Positions 42,673 through 50,526 of a DNA stretch of 64,000 nt are shown piece after piece. Position numbers and translations under genes: made by a program. The notes below the pieces were generated by a model, which did not search any database, was not told the origin of the DNA, and saw only the letters and a list, made by a program, of their open reading frames with translations. The stretch comes from Pedobacter panaciterrae (GTDB lineage Bacteria > Bacteroidota > Bacteroidia > Sphingobacteriales > Sphingobacteriaceae). The DNA lies in NCBI RefSeq assembly GCF_001636695.1, contig NZ_LGEL01000017.1, positions 22,747 through 86,746 on the forward strand, read 5' to 3'. Positions within the stretch are counted from its first letter, which is position 1, and every line of letters starts with the position of its first letter.

Positions 42673-44001
42673 TTATATGAAAATATAATAATGAGCAAGA
42701 CCAAAAAATAGACTTAGTCCTATAATGTAGAGTACATTAACCTTAAATTTTTTCATTAATACAAGCGTAATAATGATCCAGGCCAATGAGTACAAATCCG
42801 TATGCTTAAAGTTTACACCTCCGGGAAAAACAATGTCCTTTCCCAGAAATAAGGTGAGGTTTACAATTACGCCTACAACAGCAGCAGTTACAAAGCCCAG
42901 AACATTGCCGATCGCTTTATTGCCATGTGTTTTTTCGATAATTGGCCCGCCAACAAAAATGAATAAGAATGAAGGAAGAAAGGTATTGAATGTTGTAATT
43001 AAAAGACCTATTGTGCCCATAAGGATGGAGCCTGAAAAATGATTGAAGGCAGCCATAAACCCAACATAACATACCACAATAATTAATGGGCCGGGAGTAG
43101 TTTCAGCAAGAGCAAATCCGTCAATCATTTGCATTTTACTTAACCAGTTCAGCTTCGAAACACTAAATTGGGCAACATAGGGCAATACGGTATATGATCC
43201 TCCTATTGTAAACAGTGCAGTTTGGGTAAAAAAGAGGCTAAGTCCTTTCCAAAATGTAAAATCAACAGTGAGAAAGTACAGTAGTGCGAGAGGGATTAGC
43301 CAGATCAATATAAATATGGCTGTTTGCTGTAAAGACTTTCTGGTGGGAGTGTTGTTGCCACGTGCCTCAGAATTCTTATTAAAATAGAAAGCTGCTTCAT
43401 CAGAAGATGACTGATCATTCTCAGAGCTATTGTTGGTAATTAACAACGGCCAGAATCGCTGGATAAATAAAGCGAATAGAATTGTTCCTGTTATTAGGAT
43501 AAACATAGAAATGTTAAAAAAGAAAATACCCGCAAAAGCCAGAATACACATTAAAATATGAAGTTTGGTATGAAGTGCCTTTTTGCCAATACCCAATAGG
43601 GCGACAATTATGATGGAAATGACCGCGGGTTTAAATCCATTGAACATAGCAAACATCCAGGGCTGATTTCCAAAATAGACATACAGTATACTCAATAGAA
43701 GTAGAATAAACATGGAGGGGAGTACAAATAAAATACCTGCAATTAATCCTCCTTTTTTTCCATGCAGCTGCCAGCCAATGTAAATGGCTAATTGCTGAGC
43801 TTCGGGGCCAGGTAAAAGCATACAGAGGCTTAATGCATGGAAGAATCTGCTATTGCTAATCCATTTTCTCTGCTCAACCAATTCCTGGTGCATGATGTTG
43901 ATGTGTCCGGCAGTGCCTCCAAAACTTATCCAGCCTAACTTAAACCAGAATTTTATAGCGTCTTTAAATGAAGGTTGGCCTTCAAAGTGATTGTTTTTCA
44001 T
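42673..44001 (-). CDS. chrA: Chromate transporter, long-chain (two CHR domains)
   Basis: Membrane transporter of 442 residues from ATG 44001; a TTG 12 bp upstream is not favoured. Two homologous CHR halves are visible: the first opens with WISFGGTAGHINIMHQELVEQRKW and has LPGPEAQQLAIYIG; the second has FTIGGSYTVLPYVAQF and AETTPGPLIIVVCYVG. The central linker (about 200-220) is polar. About ten membrane segments in total. ChrA proteins export chromate; some family members may carry other anions. A 15-bp inverted repeat lies 21 bp upstream of the start. Confidence 0.87.
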   Translation of the reverse strand: MKNNHFEGQPSFKDAIKFWFKLGWISFGGTAGHINIMHQELVEQRKWISNSRFFHALSLCMLLPGPEAQQLAIYIGWQLHGKKGGLIAGILFVLPSMFILLLLSILYVYFGNQPWMFAMFNGFKPAVISIIIVALLGIGKKALHTKLHILMCILAFAGIFFFNISMFILITGTILFALFIQRFWPLLITNNSSENDQSSSDEAAFYFNKNSEARGNNTPTRKSLQQTAIFILIWLIPLALLYFLTVDFTFWKGLSLFFTQTALFTIGGSYTVLPYVAQFSVSKLNWLSKMQMIDGFALAETTPGPLIIVVCYVGFMAAFNHFSGSILMGTIGLLITTFNTFLPSFLFIFVGGPIIEKTHGNKAIGNVLGFVTAAVVGVIVNLTLFLGKDIVFPGGVNFKHTDLYSLAWIIITLVLMKKFKVNVLYIIGLSLFFGLAHYYIFI

Positions 44002-44385
44002 TCTAAAAATCAAATAGCCGATCCGATATTTTCGGACATAGCATTCCCATCTTCATTTTTCAATGTAGTTACATCAATGTTTATTGTAATGGCAGAAGGG
44101 AATGTCAGTTGACTATACAAAAATAACCAAATTAAATGTGTTAAACAAGGGTTGATGGTGGTTTTTATGTTGTTTTTTGCCTTGTTTTAAGCTTGTCTGG
44201 TGGTTTATTTTGTGTGTCTGTGAGTCTGTGGTTGCGTGTAGGGTAGACGCTGCCTTATGTGGGTTTAAAATGAGAAATTGTTTTTTGATAAAGTTACATT
44301 AAACTGATCCTATTAGGACTTTGTGTAAATACTAATGCCAAAAAATAGGGGTAACTTTAATGTACTCGAATTAATTAAGGAAGTC
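44002..44385. other. Intergenic region with small inverted repeat
   Basis: A 384-bp divergent spacer between the chromate transporter and the NTF2-like gene. It holds TCCGA-TATTT-TCGGA at 44022-44036, 21 bp upstream of the transporter start, which could be an operator. The middle part (about 44120-44270) is T- and G-rich without any reading frame or motif I can name. No convincing promoter box was found for either gene. Confidence 0.4.
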
Positions 44386-44763
44386 ATGAATACACAAGAA
44401 GTAGCAAACAGATTAATACAGCTTTGCCGGGAAGGGAAAAATGTACAGGCTATAGATGAGCTTTATGCCGATAATGTTATAAGTAAAGAACCAGATGGCG
44501 CTCCAATGGAACTAACCGAAGGTAAAGAGGCCGTGAAAAATAAAACTATTGAATGGGAAAACATGGTTGAAGAGCTACATAGCGCAATCATTTCTGATGC
44601 GCTAGTAGCAGATAGTTTCTTTACCGTTGTTATGGATATGGATGTAACTTACAAAGGCATGGAAAGAATTGGGATGAACGAACTTGCCGTATATGAAGTT
44701 AAAGATGGTAAAATAGTAGCCGAAGAATTTTTTTATAAAATGCCTGCAATGGCTTCCAACTAA
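44386..44763 (+). CDS. SnoaL/NTF2-like family protein
   Basis: Protein of 125 residues from ATG 44386, which is preceded by an AAGGAAG ribosome-binding-like sequence; an in-frame ATG at 44335 would add 17 residues with no family match. The sequence follows the NTF2 cone-like fold: VANRLIQLCREGKNVQAIDELYADNVISKEP, then a strand-rich half ending YEVKDGKIVAEEFFYKM. Such proteins act as ligand binders, isomerases or cyclases; no catalytic residues can be assigned. It overlaps the converging nuclease gene by 4 bp. Confidence 0.8.
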   Translation: MNTQEVANRLIQLCREGKNVQAIDELYADNVISKEPDGAPMELTEGKEAVKNKTIEWENMVEELHSAIISDALVADSFFTVVMDMDVTYKGMERIGMNELAVYEVKDGKIVAEEFFYKMPAMASN

Positions 44764-45914
44764 AACTTAATCAGCTCAGGGTCGTTCACTACCATTTCCG
44801 GCTTGCCTTTAAATAAAGTTACCGTGCCCTGCATGGTGATTGTTTTTCCGTTGATCTTATCGGCCAATACTTTTGCTTTTCCTTTTAAGGCTAAGGTAAG
44901 TAGTTGGTTAGGGTGTGCAGCACCTACGTTAACCAGTACCATGCTTTTAATGTCTTTCAGGCTAAATACTTTGCCGGTTACTATTACATTTTTGCCAACA
45001 GAAGCTTTTAGCTCAGTAAGTTTTATCGGAATTGCTTTGGCTGCGGGTTTATTCGGTACAACCGTAACAGGAGCGGGAACAGTAACGGGAGTGGGTATGG
45101 GTGCCAGAGGTTTTTCGGTAATGCTGATTTGATGATCATTAAATAGTTTATTTAGTTCTCCGGCTAAGCGTACTCCAGCCTGGGCAATACGCAGGTGGAT
45201 GATTGCGATTGATTTTTTGTAGCTGGCCTCATCAATGTTACCACCGGGTTGAACCTCATCATAGATTTGGGTACTTACCTGATAACTTTCCCATAGCCAT
45301 TGCATAGGGCTGTCGGCCTGCCATTTTTTGACCTGTTCAGGATTTGCCCAATCATATTTTTTTGCCATTTCCATATAGTTGAACCCTTCATGGTCAATGA
45401 GTTTTCCATCCCATAGGGCATGCAGATTGGTTCCATTTCCGTTAAATCTTACCTGCACATCGTTGCCGCCTTTGTCTTCTGCACGGCTAACATGCATAGG
45501 TTGATGTGCATCTCCAACCAGGTGGATCAGGAATTTCAATGCGTTATTTTTTTGTGCCGCGCTTAGCGTTTTATCTTTAAGGTTTGCCTCTGCTTTTAAA
45601 ATAGCAGTGTAAATATTGTCCTTGTCCTGTTTAATGATATAATCTGTGAACTGTTCTTTATTAAGCCCCAATGGCAGGTTAATGTAATGCCATGAAGCAG
45701 TCTTTTTATATTGGGGGTCATTGCTAATTTCATCTGCCCAGGTACTAGCTTCACTCATCGTTTCACCTTTTAAATAGGCATTTACAACCGTTTTAGTATT
45801 TGCAGTCAGGTGTTTTTCTGCAATTGCGGCAATGGCTTTATGACCCTTCTGACCCCAGGAAACCAGGGCTATGGTCAATACAATTAGGGAACTGGTCAGG
45901 ATGTATTTTCTCAT
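44760..45914 (-). CDS. S1/P1-type nuclease with C-terminal OB-fold
   Basis: Secreted zinc nuclease of 384 residues. The signal peptide ends before Trp20, and the mature protein starts WGQKGH, where the N-terminal Trp and His25 are trinuclear zinc ligands in S1/P1 nucleases. Other ligands appear in STWADEI, HLVGDAHQPMHV and LHALWDGKLI. A proline-rich linker (about 262-290) leads to an OB-fold-like domain (about 293-384, VGKNVIVTGKVFSLKDI ... TMQGTVTLFKGKPEMV) that may bind nucleic acid. It degrades single-stranded DNA or RNA outside the cytoplasm, probably for nutrient phosphate or nucleosides. The extra domain is the unusual part. Confidence 0.87.
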   Translation of the reverse strand: MRKYILTSSLIVLTIALVSWGQKGHKAIAAIAEKHLTANTKTVVNAYLKGETMSEASTWADEISNDPQYKKTASWHYINLPLGLNKEQFTDYIIKQDKDNIYTAILKAEANLKDKTLSAAQKNNALKFLIHLVGDAHQPMHVSRAEDKGGNDVQVRFNGNGTNLHALWDGKLIDHEGFNYMEMAKKYDWANPEQVKKWQADSPMQWLWESYQVSTQIYDEVQPGGNIDEASYKKSIAIIHLRIAQAGVRLAGELNKLFNDHQISITEKPLAPIPTPVTVPAPVTVVPNKPAAKAIPIKLTELKASVGKNVIVTGKVFSLKDIKSMVLVNVGAAHPNQLLTLALKGKAKVLADKINGKTITMQGTVTLFKGKPEMVVNDPELIKF

Positions 45915-46035
45915 ACACCAAAGTTAACACTGAGCAAAAGAATTCAGAATTTTAGTTGCCAACATTTTTGCCTTTTATTACCATTTTTTGCATTAGGTAT
46001 TTAATAATACAGCTTTACTATGCGCCATTCAGGAT

Positions 46036-46923
46036 TTAGTTAAAAGCCGCCCGGAACTCCAGCGGCGAGAGGCTGGTTTTCTTTTTGAACAGTGTGCTAA
46101 AAGATTGCGCGTGTTCAAACCCTAAAGTATAAGCGATCTCACTGACTGAAAGACTGGTTGTGGAAAGCCTTTCTTTTGCTTTTAAGATCAGCTTTTCGTG
46201 AATATGTTGCTGGGTATTCTGCCCGGTATGCACACGTAGCAAGTCACTCAAATAATTTGGTGACAGGTTCATTTTTTCAGCAACATATTGTACTGTCAGT
46301 AAACGTTTCACCTCACCATAGAAATATTCATCGAGTAGCTTTTCAAATTTGACAAGCAATTCAGAATTATTATTCCTGCGAGTAATGAATTGCCGCTCGT
46401 AAAAACGATTGGAATAATTCAACAGTAATTCGATCTGCGTTAAAATGATCTCCTGTGTATGCTTGTCGATATGCCCACACTCCTTATCAATTTTATTCAA
46501 GATGGTGATCAGATCACCTTCTTCTTCAGCCGAAAGGTGTAGGGCTTCATTAACCGCATAATCGAAAAAACCGTAGTTATGAATGCTATTCGCTAAAGTA
46601 TGCTGCAATAAAAAATCCGGGTGGAAAATCAGCAGGTAACCAGAGGCACATTCCATATTTTGCAGATCGAGATACTGCACCTGGTTAGGTGCTGTAAAAC
46701 TCAAAACTCCCTTATCGTAATCGTAATGCTGCCGCCCGTACCTTATCTTCCCCTTCGCCTCCCGTTTCAAAGCCACGCAATAAAAGCGGTTGACAAAACC
46801 CTTCCAGACCTCATCTTCCAAAAAAGTGCTCTCTGCCAGATTGATCACACTCACCAAGGGGTGCTTCGGTTCCGGCAAATACAGCAAACGGTGAAATTCG
46901 GATATGGAGTTAATGGAGTTCAT
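46036..46923 (-). CDS. AraC family transcriptional regulator
   Basis: Regulator of 295 residues from ATG 46923; a TTG two codons upstream is not preferred. The N-terminal half is a sensor of the cupin type (about 20-150). The C-terminal double helix-turn-helix (about 190-290) has LTVQYVAEKMNLSPNYLSDLLRVH and the AraC end signature VSEIAYTLGFEHAQSFSTLFKKKTSLSPLEFR. It lies 8 bp after the aldo/keto reductase on the same strand, and the pair has visibly higher GC than the neighbours, suggesting joint acquisition. It probably regulates the reductase. Confidence 0.88.
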   Translation of the reverse strand: MNSINSISEFHRLLYLPEPKHPLVSVINLAESTFLEDEVWKGFVNRFYCVALKREAKGKIRYGRQHYDYDKGVLSFTAPNQVQYLDLQNMECASGYLLIFHPDFLLQHTLANSIHNYGFFDYAVNEALHLSAEEEGDLITILNKIDKECGHIDKHTQEIILTQIELLLNYSNRFYERQFITRRNNNSELLVKFEKLLDEYFYGEVKRLLTVQYVAEKMNLSPNYLSDLLRVHTGQNTQQHIHEKLILKAKERLSTTSLSVSEIAYTLGFEHAQSFSTLFKKKTSLSPLEFRAAFN

Positions 46924-46931
46924 AAACAAAA

Positions 46932-47936
46932 TTAATCAATTAAGCCCATACTGAACTCATCATATGCCGCCCCCGTATCCGTACCCAACGGCACGATACT
47001 TTCCAGCTGCGCCAGCTCTGCATCACTTAAATTAATTGCTGTTGCTGTTATATTTTGTTCCAGGTATTTCCGGCGTTTCGTTCCCGGGATCGGCAAGATG
47101 CCTTTACTCATAATCCAGGCCAAAGCCAATTGTGAAGAGGTTACGTTCTTTTCTTCTGCCATGGCTTCAATCGCTTTTACCAATTCGATGTTCTTATCAA
47201 ATTGCTCACCCTGAAAACGCGGGATCGCCCTGCGAAAATCATTCTCCGGCAGATCATTCAAGCTTTTGATCTGTCCCGATAAAAAACCTCGGCCCAACGG
47301 CGAATATGCCACAAAACCAATGCCCTGCTCTTTTAACGTTGTCAATACCCCACGTTCTTCTACCGTACGTTCGAACAAAGAATATTCGCTTTGTACTGCC
47401 GTGACCGGGTGTACCGCATGCGCACGCTTGATCGTTTCCGACGATACTTCCGACAATCCGATATAACCTATTTTACCTTCTTTGACTAACTCAGCCATGG
47501 CTTCCACAGTTTCCTCAATTGGCGTGTTTTTATCCAGGCGATGCAAATAATAGAGATCAATATAATCTGTCTTCAGGTTCTTCAGCGAACGCTCCAGGGC
47601 TTTTTTAACATAATCTTTTTTACCATTGATGGCCCAGGTCACTTTGTTATCTTCATTGATCTCCCAGCCAAACTTGGTCGCCAAAATATATTGGTCGCGG
47701 TTACCACTAATCGCTTTCGCAATCAATTGCTCATTCTTCAGGGGCCCATACAGGTCTGCTGTATCTAAGAAGTTGCCGCCCAGTTCCAGCGAACGATGGA
47801 TCGTAGCAATTGCTTCCTGCTCATCCGCCGGCCCATACATATGGCCCTCTTCAAAGCCGGTCATACCCATACAACCCAAGCCGATCATCGGGATAACCAA
47901 ACCCTGGCTACCCAATGCAATTTGTTTTATTTTCAT
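46932..47936 (-). CDS. Aldo/keto reductase
   Basis: AKR of 334 residues with Asp and Tyr in LDTADLYGPLKNEQ, Lys in LATKFGW and His in LYYLHRLD. It is close to the YakC/AKR13 type (IGLGCMGMTGFEEG, AAYDEFSMGLI). Substrate unknown. It is followed after 8 bp by an AraC regulator on the same strand. GC in a sampled line of this gene is 28 of 60, against 23 of 60 in the adjacent helicase gene. The upstream side carries a half copy of the palindromic repeat (48041-48070). Confidence 0.88.
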   Translation of the reverse strand: MKIKQIALGSQGLVIPMIGLGCMGMTGFEEGHMYGPADEQEAIATIHRSLELGGNFLDTADLYGPLKNEQLIAKAISGNRDQYILATKFGWEINEDNKVTWAINGKKDYVKKALERSLKNLKTDYIDLYYLHRLDKNTPIEETVEAMAELVKEGKIGYIGLSEVSSETIKRAHAVHPVTAVQSEYSLFERTVEERGVLTTLKEQGIGFVAYSPLGRGFLSGQIKSLNDLPENDFRRAIPRFQGEQFDKNIELVKAIEAMAEEKNVTSSQLALAWIMSKGILPIPGTKRRKYLEQNITATAINLSDAELAQLESIVPLGTDTGAAYDEFSMGLID

Positions 47937-48040
47937 AATTCAAAGGTCGTTCAATCAAATACAGCAGATGTATGCAAATCCCTGAAACTTGTACGCAAAT
48001 CAAGGACTTTGGCATCTCGGATAAAATTTTTAATCCTTCT

Positions 48041-48070
48041 CCGTCCTCGACGATAAGAGAGATCTCCTGG
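48041..48070. repeat. Decayed half copy of the palindromic repeat
   Basis: CCGTCCTCGACGATAAGAGA followed by GATCTCCTGG corresponds to the left arm of the repeat family with one deletion-like gap and a few substitutions. The right arm is missing or degraded beyond recognition. Unlike the intact copies it lies between two same-strand genes, downstream of the helicase and upstream of the aldo/keto reductase. Confidence 0.7.
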
Positions 48071-48114
48071 TTACGTAAATTACTAAAAACCTGGACGATG
48101 TCGGGTAGAATTTG

Positions 48115-49248
48115 TCATTGCCCATAGGCTTCCGGGTAAGTAGTTTTTACCTGTTTTCCCATCTTTTTTTGGATTACTTCAAAATGATGCAGCTCATTAG
48201 GGCTAACAAGAGAAATAGCCTCTCCCGGAGTGTCTGCACGACCGGTTCTGCCAATGCGGTGAATGTAATCTTTAGGGGAGCGGGGTAATTCATAGTTAAT
48301 TACGAAAGGAAGGAAATTAATATCAATTCCTCTCGCCATTAAATCTGTTGCCACTAAAACCCTAAGTTTACCAGATTTAAAATGAGATAAAGCCTCTGTT
48401 CTTGCTCCCTGACTTTTTTTACTGTGAACAGCTTTTGCGTCAATATTATTTTTACGAAGTTTGTTCACAATGGCATCAACCTGATGAACTGAAGAAGCAA
48501 ATACCAGCACTTGTTTCATTTCATGATGGTTGATCAGATGACGTAAAAACGGGCCCTTTTTCTCATCCGTAACTATATACGCTACCTGATTGATAAGATC
48601 AAGTGAATCTTCTTCAACTTCAATTTTAATAACTACCGGATCATGCAGTAAGATTTGGTGAATATGTTGCAGATCATCACTCAATGTAGCAGAAAACAAG
48701 ATATTTTGGCGCTTTTTAGGTAGAAGAGAAATGATTTTGTTTACTTCCTCTTTAAACCCCAGATTAAGCATCTTATCTGCTTCGTCTAACACCAATGTTT
48801 CAATGGTAGATAGGTGTACAGCATTTGATTCTACCAATTCCAATAGCCTGCCAGGTGTGGCAACAAGTACATTCACACCTTGTAAAGCCATCATTTGCGG
48901 ATTAATGGAAACACCGCCATATACAGCCAATGTTTTAATAGGCACAGGAAGGCCCTTACTAAAAGTCTTAAAAACATCTTTTACCTGTTCAGCCAGTTCA
49001 CGTGTTGGCACTAAAACCAATACATTCGCATGGCGATTTTTTACCCCTGATGTTTCTTGCAAATTCATTAGAATTGGCAAAACATATCCGGCAGTTTTTC
49101 CAGAACCTGTTTTAGCTATGCCTAGAACATCTTGTTTATTTAATATGGCTGGTATAGCTGTTTGTTGAATAGGGGTAGGTACTGTGAAATTCTGATTTAC
49201 CAACGCTTCTAATAAAGCAGCCGATAAACCTAAGGAGGTAAAAGACAT
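48115..49248 (-). CDS. DEAD-box RNA helicase
   Basis: ATP-dependent RNA helicase of 377 residues, the two RecA domains without a long tail. Q motif FTVPTPIQQTAIPAI (21-35), Walker A AKTGSGKT (Lys51), DEAD in LVLDEADKML, SAT in LFSATLSDD and HRIGRTGR near residue 332 are all intact. It is of the RhlE/DeaD type and likely remodels RNA in ribosome assembly, mRNA decay or cold growth. Monocistronic by spacing; the next gene, a membrane AraC regulator, is divergent. Confidence 0.92.
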   Translation of the reverse strand: MSFTSLGLSAALLEALVNQNFTVPTPIQQTAIPAILNKQDVLGIAKTGSGKTAGYVLPILMNLQETSGVKNRHANVLVLVPTRELAEQVKDVFKTFSKGLPVPIKTLAVYGGVSINPQMMALQGVNVLVATPGRLLELVESNAVHLSTIETLVLDEADKMLNLGFKEEVNKIISLLPKKRQNILFSATLSDDLQHIHQILLHDPVVIKIEVEEDSLDLINQVAYIVTDEKKGPFLRHLINHHEMKQVLVFASSVHQVDAIVNKLRKNNIDAKAVHSKKSQGARTEALSHFKSGKLRVLVATDLMARGIDINFLPFVINYELPRSPKDYIHRIGRTGRADTPGEAISLVSPNELHHFEVIQKKMGKQVKTTYPEAYGQ

Positions 49249-49356
49249 ATTTCTTAATATTTGGCGTAAAATTACACAAAAATCATGTGCTAAAACTTGC
49301 CAATGAAAATTGATTTTTTCTGCTTATTTTACATCGGTAAAAGCTGTAATCATTAT

Positions 49357-50442
49357 ATGGATGTTGGTAAAGGACTCTTATTCTTTTTTGGTGCTTTAGG
49401 TGTGTTTAATGGGCTCATTCTGAGTATTTATTTTTTCTTTTTTACCAAAAAAAAGCACCTGTCAAATCTGTTTTTTGGAGCATTGCTCTTGGCTATAAGC
49501 TTAAGGATAGGTAAATCTATTTTTGTAAGTTTTTATCCTTCATTAGCTAAAATATATTTGCAGATAGGCCTTACTGCATGCTTTTTTATCGGACCTTTTC
49601 TTTATTATTTTCTAAAATCAACCATACATCCCACTACGCCCTTAACAAGATCGTCTAAATGGAGTATTGCATTGTTATTTGCCATTATCTTGATCCCGGG
49701 AATTATATATCCTTATCAAACCTATCCAAAGCTTTGGAATGATTATGTTGTACAGATTATCTATGCAGAGTGGTTTGCCTATTTGGTAGCTTCAGGATTG
49801 GTATTGAAAGATATATTGAAGAATCTGTTTGAAAAAGACTATAGAATGAAAGCCTCAGAAATATGGCTTCTTACGGTCTTTGGTAGCACAGCTCTTATCT
49901 TTGCCTTTTTCCAGTTGGCATTGTGGAGGGCTTCATTTTCATTATATCTCAACGGCTCACTTGCATTTTCTTTTTGCTTATACATGGTCGTTTTTACCCT
50001 TCTATATAGGAAAAAAACAAGCGACTTATTCATTTTGGGACAGAGTAAGTACCCTAACAAAAAAGTAAACAACGAAGAGGCCAATACCTTATTTGCACGG
50101 CTTGAAAAGATAATGACTGAAAAGGAGTTGTATAAAAACCCGGACCTTAAGTTAAATGAGTTATCAAAGGAAGCTAATATTTCCAGTCATCAATTATCGC
50201 AACTCCTTAATGATAATCTAGGCAAAAATTTCACTACGTATGTTAACGAATTTAGGATCAATGAGGCGTGTAAAATAATGACTTCAAGTAATCGCTTAAC
50301 ATTGGAATCCGTTGGTTATGAAGTGGGATTTAATTCCAAATCTACATTCTTTGCTACTTTTAAAAAGCTTACAGGCACAACCCCCGCCATTTATCAGCAA
50401 AAAATACAGCCAGGCGATATTGTCTACAGTACGGATTTATAA
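49357..50442 (+). CDS. Membrane-embedded AraC-type regulator
   Basis: Protein of 361 residues from ATG 49357. Starts at 49297 (TTG) or 49303 add residues ahead of the first helix without family support. Six or seven transmembrane segments span about residues 5-230 and the C-terminal AraC helix-turn-helix occupies about 250-355 (LKLNELSKEANISSHQLSQLLND, then YEVGFNSKSTFFATFKKLTGTTP). The regulator should therefore bind DNA from the membrane. Common in Bacteroidota. It precedes a TonB-type receptor gene by 84 bp on the same strand and probably controls it. Confidence 0.87.
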   Translation: MDVGKGLLFFFGALGVFNGLILSIYFFFFTKKKHLSNLFFGALLLAISLRIGKSIFVSFYPSLAKIYLQIGLTACFFIGPFLYYFLKSTIHPTTPLTRSSKWSIALLFAIILIPGIIYPYQTYPKLWNDYVVQIIYAEWFAYLVASGLVLKDILKNLFEKDYRMKASEIWLLTVFGSTALIFAFFQLALWRASFSLYLNGSLAFSFCLYMVVFTLLYRKKTSDLFILGQSKYPNKKVNNEEANTLFARLEKIMTEKELYKNPDLKLNELSKEANISSHQLSQLLNDNLGKNFTTYVNEFRINEACKIMTSSNRLTLESVGYEVGFNSKSTFFATFKKLTGTTPAIYQQKIQPGDIVYSTDL

Positions 50443-50526
50443 ATTCGTACTCCTGATTCCCGATTGTTGCACTTCCAAGGGAGAATTGTTGTGGACTTTT
50501 GAAAAAAAGAATCCAATATATCCCTT

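Noticed and set aside
46158-48056. Forward reading frames opposite the AraC and aldo/keto reductase genes
   Set aside because: They are antisense shadows made long by the higher GC of this region; the minus-strand proteins are complete and have all motifs.
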